Positions 6,147 to 9,154 of a stretch of DNA of 9,154 bases are shown in pieces. This DNA comes from Treponema sp. (GTDB lineage: Bacteria > Spirochaetota > Spirochaetia > Treponematales > Breznakiellaceae): positions 1 through 9,154 of the forward strand of contig JAIROE010000209.1 in NCBI GenBank assembly GCA_031257715.1, written 5' to 3'. A program made the translations under genes and the position numbers. Each line of letters begins with the position of its first letter. Positions within the stretch are counted from its first letter, which is position 1. The notes under the pieces were generated by a model. It ran no database searches. It saw only the letters and a list, made by a program, of their open reading frames with translations, and was not told the origin of the DNA.

Positions 6147-8774
6147 TCATTGGCGATCCTGTTTTTTTCTGTAGAACGTGTCTTCAAGGGGAAGCTTGCA
6201 CCGGAACTTCCCGTCCCTCATGTAATAGGCGCCGGCGATGGCGGGCGTCACGGGAATCGCGGCCAGTTCCCCCACTCCCTTGGCCCCATAAGCCGGAGGC
6301 GAAGGGTTTTTCGGCTTTACAAAGACGATCTCCATGGAGGGGACATCCGTCGCCCTGAGGAGCCCCAGCGTCCCGTATTTGGCTTTGGGGTATCCCCCCT
6401 CAACAGGAAAATCCTCGGTAAGGGCATATCCCATCCCCATGAGGAGACCCCCTTCAACCTGACCTTCGGCCGACGGGGGATTCACCACGGTTCCTATGTC
6501 GTAGGCGGCCCGTATCTTTTCCACCCTGCCCTCGGCGCCCAGAACGGCGACGGCCGCCGCGTAACTGTAAGCGATATGACTTACCGGATTCGGCTTGTCG
6601 CTGCCCATGGGATCGGTTATCCCCGAATATTCACCGTGAAATTCCTCGCCCTCGATGCGGGCAAGATCCCCCGAGACAGAAAGCAGCCGCTCCCGGAGTT
6701 TTTCTGCGGCGGCGCGCACCGCCTCCCTGGTAAACACCGTCTGCCGCGACGCGGTAGTGGTTCCCGAATCGGGAGTACGCGCCGTATCGGGGGGGTCCAC
6801 GGCAAAACGTCCCGGCGGCAGGTTCAGCGTCTGACAGGCAATCTGGATGACAACCGTGGCAATTCCCTGCCCTATGCAGGCGGCGCTGGTTCTGATATGG
6901 ATGATCCCCCTTTCAACGGAAAGGATGCACCTGCCCGTATCGGGAAGGCCGACTCCTATGCCGGCGTTCTTGAAACCGCAGGCAATGCCGGCGCTTTTTC
7001 CGTCGGCGGCGGCTTTTTCCCACGTGTCCTTTACCTCAAGGAGGCAGGCTTCCAGTTCCGTGTCTTCGCCCGCTCTTTGTCCGTTGGGAAGCACGTCTCC
7101 GGGCCGCACCGCGTTGCGGAAGCGTATTTCCCATGGCGAAATTCCCGCCTTTTCCGCCAGCAGGTTAAGGCACGATTCCATGGCGAAACAGCTCTGCGGC
7201 ACGCCGAATCCTCTGAAGGCCCCGCCGGGGATGTTGTTGGTGTACACTGCCTTTCCCTCTATATCGATCACCTGAAAATTATACGGCCCCGCCGCGTGGG
7301 TACAGGCCCGCTGCAACACCGGCCCCCCAAGGCTTGCGTAAGCGCCGGTGTCGGAAACGATGGACGCCTTCATGGCGGTGAGTCTTCCTTCGCCATCACA
7401 GCCCAGGGTGAAGTCTATTTCCATTGCGTGCCGTTTGGGATGAACCCTTATGCTCTCCTCACGGGAAAGAAGCACCTTGACCGGTTTCCCCAGAAGCCAC
7501 GCGGCCAGACACGCGTGATGCTGGACGCTCATATCCTCTTTGCCGCCAAATCCGCCCCCCACAAGCTGCCCCTTTACGCGGATCTTCTCCGGCGCTATTC
7601 CCAGCATGCGAGAACATTCCCGTTGTTCGTCATAGACACCCTGCCCCGCGGAATAAAGAACAAGGCCGTCCCCGTTTTCGGGATCGGGCATCGCGATGGC
7701 GCATTCGCTTTCCATAAATGCGTGTTCGGTAAAGGGCGCCGAAAAATGGCGGCTTACCACATGGGCCGATTCGGCAAGGGCTTTTTCGGCGCTGCCCCTG
7801 ACGAGGCGTTCATGGGAAAGTATGTTACGCTCTTTCCGGTGGATGAGCGGCGCCCCCTCCGCCATGGCTTCCGCCGGGCTCGCAAGGGGCCGTAACGTCT
7901 GGTAATCCACGCGGATAAGGGACTTCACCTCGTCAAGGCTCTCTTTTTTCCCGCATACCGCAAGGGCCAGGGCATCTCCTATAAAGCGGGTGATCTCCCC
8001 CTCGGTAATCATCACGTCATAGTCGGAGATGAAAGCCAGATGTCCTATTTTGATGTTTCCCGGAATATCCTTTGCGGTGAACACCGCCGCGCAGTCCGGG
8101 TGGGCCAGCGCCGCCGAAGCGTCTATCTTCAATACCCGCGCACGGGGGTATGCCGAACGGAGGGCCGAGGCGTAAAGCATGCCGGGAAAATCAAGATCGC
8201 CGGTGTACTTCCCCGTACCCAGGGTTTTTGCCGCCGCGTCGATACGGTGAAAATTTTCTCCAAGGCGGCCCCGAAAATCCCGCACAGGCAAAGGAAGGCC
8301 CTCCCGGAAAAGCGCGGCGGCCAACTGCACCGCTTTTATTATTTTTACATATCCTGTACAGCGGCATATATTGGAGCGTATCGCCCTGCGGATCTCCCCT
8401 TCGTCCGGGGAGGCGTTGACATCAAGCAGGGCTTTTGCGCTCATCACCATGCCGGGTATGCAGAAACCGCACTGCACCGCGCCGGCTTCGGCAAAGGCAA
8501 AAGCGTAAACTTCCTTTTCCTTTTTGGAAAGCCCTTCGGGGGTAATAACCGTCCTGCCCGCTATTTTGGAGAGAACGGGAACGCAGGCCCGCACCGGCCT
8601 GCCGTCCAGATGGACCGTACAGGCCCCGCAGGCCCCGGAACCGCAGCCGTTCTTTACGGCCGTGAGACGCAGATCTTCCCTTAGAAAATCAAGGAGCCGC
8701 TTTTCAGGCGGGCCGCTCACCATCCTGCCGTTAACGGCAAGAACAACAGCACCGCCGCCTTTCCCGTTACCCAT
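6147..8774 (-). CDS. xdh: Molybdenum hydroxylase, selenium-dependent xanthine dehydrogenase type (no FAD domain)
   Basis: 875 residues in one chain. Residues 10-85 are a plant-type [2Fe-2S] domain (Cys 44, 49, 52 and 64 in [14 protein letters not shown]). Residues 90-155 are the second [2Fe-2S] helical domain (Cys 102, 105, 137 and 139, in QCGFC and NICRCTGY). From about 170 to the end is the molybdopterin-binding region, with [13 protein letters not shown] (402-414), GGAFRGFG (517-524), AACIGQG (631-637) and GAKGVGE (830-836) with catalytic Glu836. The family hydroxylates purines or aldehydes using water. The FAD subunit or domain that passes electrons to NAD+ in classical xanthine dehydrogenase is absent. 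The length and the [17 protein letters not shown] stretch (483-499) resemble, from memory, the selenium-dependent family TIGR03311. A Desulfovibrio-type aldehyde oxidoreductase has the same layout and is the main alternative. The protein has no selenocysteine codon; selenium would be a cofactor ligand. The ATG at 8774 has no clear ribosome site, and no better start is seen downstream before the first Fe-S domain. Confidence 0.88.
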   Translation of the reverse strand: MGNGKGGGAVVLAVNGRMVSGPPEKRLLDFLREDLRLTAVKNGCGSGACGACTVHLDGRPVRACVPVLSKIAGRTVITPEGLSKKEKEVYAFAFAEAGAVQCGFCIPGMVMSAKALLDVNASPDEGEIRRAIRSNICRCTGYVKIIKAVQLAAALFREGLPLPVRDFRGRLGENFHRIDAAAKTLGTGKYTGDLDFPGMLYASALRSAYPRARVLKIDASAALAHPDCAAVFTAKDIPGNIKIGHLAFISDYDVMITEGEITRFIGDALALAVCGKKESLDEVKSLIRVDYQTLRPLASPAEAMAEGAPLIHRKERNILSHERLVRGSAEKALAESAHVVSRHFSAPFTEHAFMESECAIAMPDPENGDGLVLYSAGQGVYDEQRECSRMLGIAPEKIRVKGQLVGGGFGGKEDMSVQHHACLAAWLLGKPVKVLLSREESIRVHPKRHAMEIDFTLGCDGEGRLTAMKASIVSDTGAYASLGGPVLQRACTHAAGPYNFQVIDIEGKAVYTNNIPGGAFRGFGVPQSCFAMESCLNLLAEKAGISPWEIRFRNAVRPGDVLPNGQRAGEDTELEACLLEVKDTWEKAAADGKSAGIACGFKNAGIGVGLPDTGRCILSVERGIIHIRTSAACIGQGIATVVIQIACQTLNLPPGRFAVDPPDTARTPDSGTTTASRQTVFTREAVRAAAEKLRERLLSVSGDLARIEGEEFHGEYSGITDPMGSDKPNPVSHIAYSYAAAVAVLGAEGRVEKIRAAYDIGTVVNPPSAEGQVEGGLLMGMGYALTEDFPVEGGYPKAKYGTLGLLRATDVPSMEIVFVKPKNPSPPAYGAKGVGELAAIPVTPAIAGAYYMRDGKFRCKLPLEDTFYRKKQDRQ
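8726..8739. repeat. 14-bp perfect palindrome at the 5' end of the hydroxylase gene
   Basis: TGCCGTTAACGGCA is a perfect palindrome in codons 12-17 of the hydroxylase gene, about 35 bases inside the coding region. It has the shape of a dimer-binding operator placed just after a promoter, but it could equally be the chance outcome of the codons for AVNGR. Confidence 0.35.
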
Positions 8775-8776
8775 GC

Positions 8777-8789
8777 GTAAAGTATTTAC
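8777..8789. promoter_or_regulatory. Small inverted repeat just upstream of the hydroxylase start
   Basis: GTAAA-GTA-TTTAC, with 5-bp arms, lies two bases from the hydroxylase ATG. Its TAAATA on the - strand could also be a poor -10 box, with TTGCGG (8809-8804) as a weak -35 at 15 bases. If so, this gene would have a very short leader as well. The match is too weak to be sure. Confidence 0.25.
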
Positions 8790-8836
8790 TGCCGGTAAAA
8801 AAACCGCAAGGGGCCGATTGACAAAACACTGCCGGT
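8788..8836. repeat. 9-base direct repeat spaced by four helical turns in the divergent intergenic region
   Basis: ACTGCCGGT occurs at 8788-8796 and at 8828-8836, start to start exactly 40 bases. The pair spans the space between the two divergent genes, and the second copy lies in the spacer of the rightward promoter candidate. Same-face spacing is what cooperative regulator binding would need, but two copies are thin evidence. Confidence 0.4.
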
Positions 8837-8844
8837 GATAATAA
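8818..8844 (+). promoter_or_regulatory. Candidate rightward promoter for the DinB-like gene
   Basis: TTGACA (8818-8823) is a perfect -35 hexamer. The -10 is less clear: GATAAT (8837-8842) matches 5 of 6 but with only 13 bases of spacer, while TAATAA (8839-8844), with a TG two bases upstream, gives 15 bases and an extended -10 look. The gene start is 26-28 bases downstream, with a good ribosome site in between. Confidence 0.4.
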
Positions 8845-8870
8845 GGTTAAAAGGTCCGGAGGGCAGAAAC

Positions 8871-9154
8871 ATGTTCAGGCATTTGGCAAAATACAATAAA
8901 GAATCAAATGAAAAAATGAACGCCGTTATAAAAACCCTCACGGAAGAAGAATGGAACAGGCAATTTTCAGGATTTTTCAAGTCAATACATGAACTGTGCT
9001 CTCATGTATATTTTTGGGATTATGTCTGGCTGGGCAGGCTTGCATCAGTAAAAAGTTTCAAAAGTTTTGACGGCTCATATTTTGGCAAAGAATACGCTTA
9101 TAACGAATTATTGTTTAAAAACATTGACGGGTATTTGATAAAAAGGCCGGATTT
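8871..9154 (+). CDS. DinB-like (YfiT/DinB four-helix) protein, N-terminal part cut by window end
   Basis: The ATG at 8871 follows GGAGGG (8858-8863) by seven bases and opens a frame with no stop to the right edge: 94 full codons of a family usually about 150-180 residues. The stretch FKSIHELCSHVYFWDYVWLGRL (about 36-57) matches the conserved second helix of the DinB/DUF664 superfamily, including the His at about 45 that is normally a metal ligand. The other ligand histidines would lie beyond the edge. Family members include thiol S-transferases and many proteins of unknown role, so no reaction is assigned. GC is about 35 % by hand count (99 of 284), far below the neighbouring genes, and A/T-ending codons dominate, which suggests a different origin. 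It is transcribed divergently from the hydroxylase gene. Confidence 0.8.
   Translation, partial: MFRHLAKYNKESNEKMNAVIKTLTEEEWNRQFSGFFKSIHELCSHVYFWDYVWLGRLASVKSFKSFDGSYFGKEYAYNELLFKNIDGYLIKRPD

Noticed and set aside
6150..7895. 581-codon open frame on the + strand opposite the hydroxylase gene
   Set aside because: It is the antisense shadow of a well-supported gene. The translation is low in hydrophobic core patterns and rich in Gly/Arg/His, and shows no motif.
6147..8774. Possible selenocysteine codon in the hydroxylase
   Set aside because: The frame has no internal TGA. In this family selenium is thought to be a labile ligand at the molybdenum site, not selenocysteine.
8786..8980. 64-codon - strand open frame crossing the divergent intergenic region and the DinB-like start
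   Set aside because: It overlaps the DinB-like gene, which has a strong ribosome site and a recognisable family motif. The reverse frame has neither.
1..9154. CRISPR arrays, insertion sequences, tRNA or rRNA genes
   Set aside because: No spaced direct-repeat array, transposase motif, terminal inverted repeats or tRNA-like cloverleaf was seen when reading both strands. Nearly all of the window is filled by the nine genes listed.

Overview
The window is an ordinary-looking piece of a bacterial chromosome from a strict anaerobe. Most of it has moderately high GC: hand counts of sample stretches fall between about 52 and 63 %. The case for an anaerobe rests on a complete six-gene Rnf operon in the gene order C-D-G-E-A-B, the order seen in clostridia and other anaerobes rather than the A-B-C-D-G-E order of Rhodobacter and enterobacteria. 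It also rests on a flavin-less molybdenum hydroxylase of the selenium-dependent xanthine dehydrogenase type. A treponeme-like spirochaete or a GC-rich member of the Clostridia would fit. This is an inference from gene content; no marker gene is present to settle it.

Layout, left to right. Positions 1-864 (+) hold the C-terminal half of an AMP-forming acyl-CoA synthetase, cut by the window edge. Four bases after its stop codon, tail to tail, is the end of rnfB. Positions 869-6024 (-) are the Rnf operon, transcribed right to left: rnfC, rnfD, rnfG, rnfE, rnfA, rnfB. Every junction from rnfD to rnfB is a 4-base ATGA overlap. A good sigma70-type promoter sits so close to the rnfC start that the mRNA would be essentially leaderless. 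Positions 6025-6146 are a short intergenic gap. Positions 6147-8774 (-) encode one long polypeptide with two [2Fe-2S] domains and a molybdopterin domain. Positions 8775-8870 are a divergent intergenic region with a promoter-like sequence and a 9-base direct repeat. From 8871 to the right edge (+) is the start of a DinB-like gene whose GC content (about 35 %) is far below its neighbours.

How the parts may work together. Rnf moves electrons between reduced ferredoxin and NAD+ and couples this to Na+ or H+ movement across the membrane. The hydroxylase oxidises a purine or aldehyde-type substrate but lacks the FAD domain that would pass electrons to NAD+, so its electrons must leave through an Fe-S or flavin partner. 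Its position just upstream of rnf on the same strand makes a shared low-potential electron pool a reasonable but unproven idea. I see no CRISPR array, IS element, tRNA or rRNA, and no convincing new system. The most interesting points are the leaderless rnfC, the altered flavin-attachment motif of RnfG, the hydroxylase-Rnf pairing, and the AT-rich gene at the right edge.
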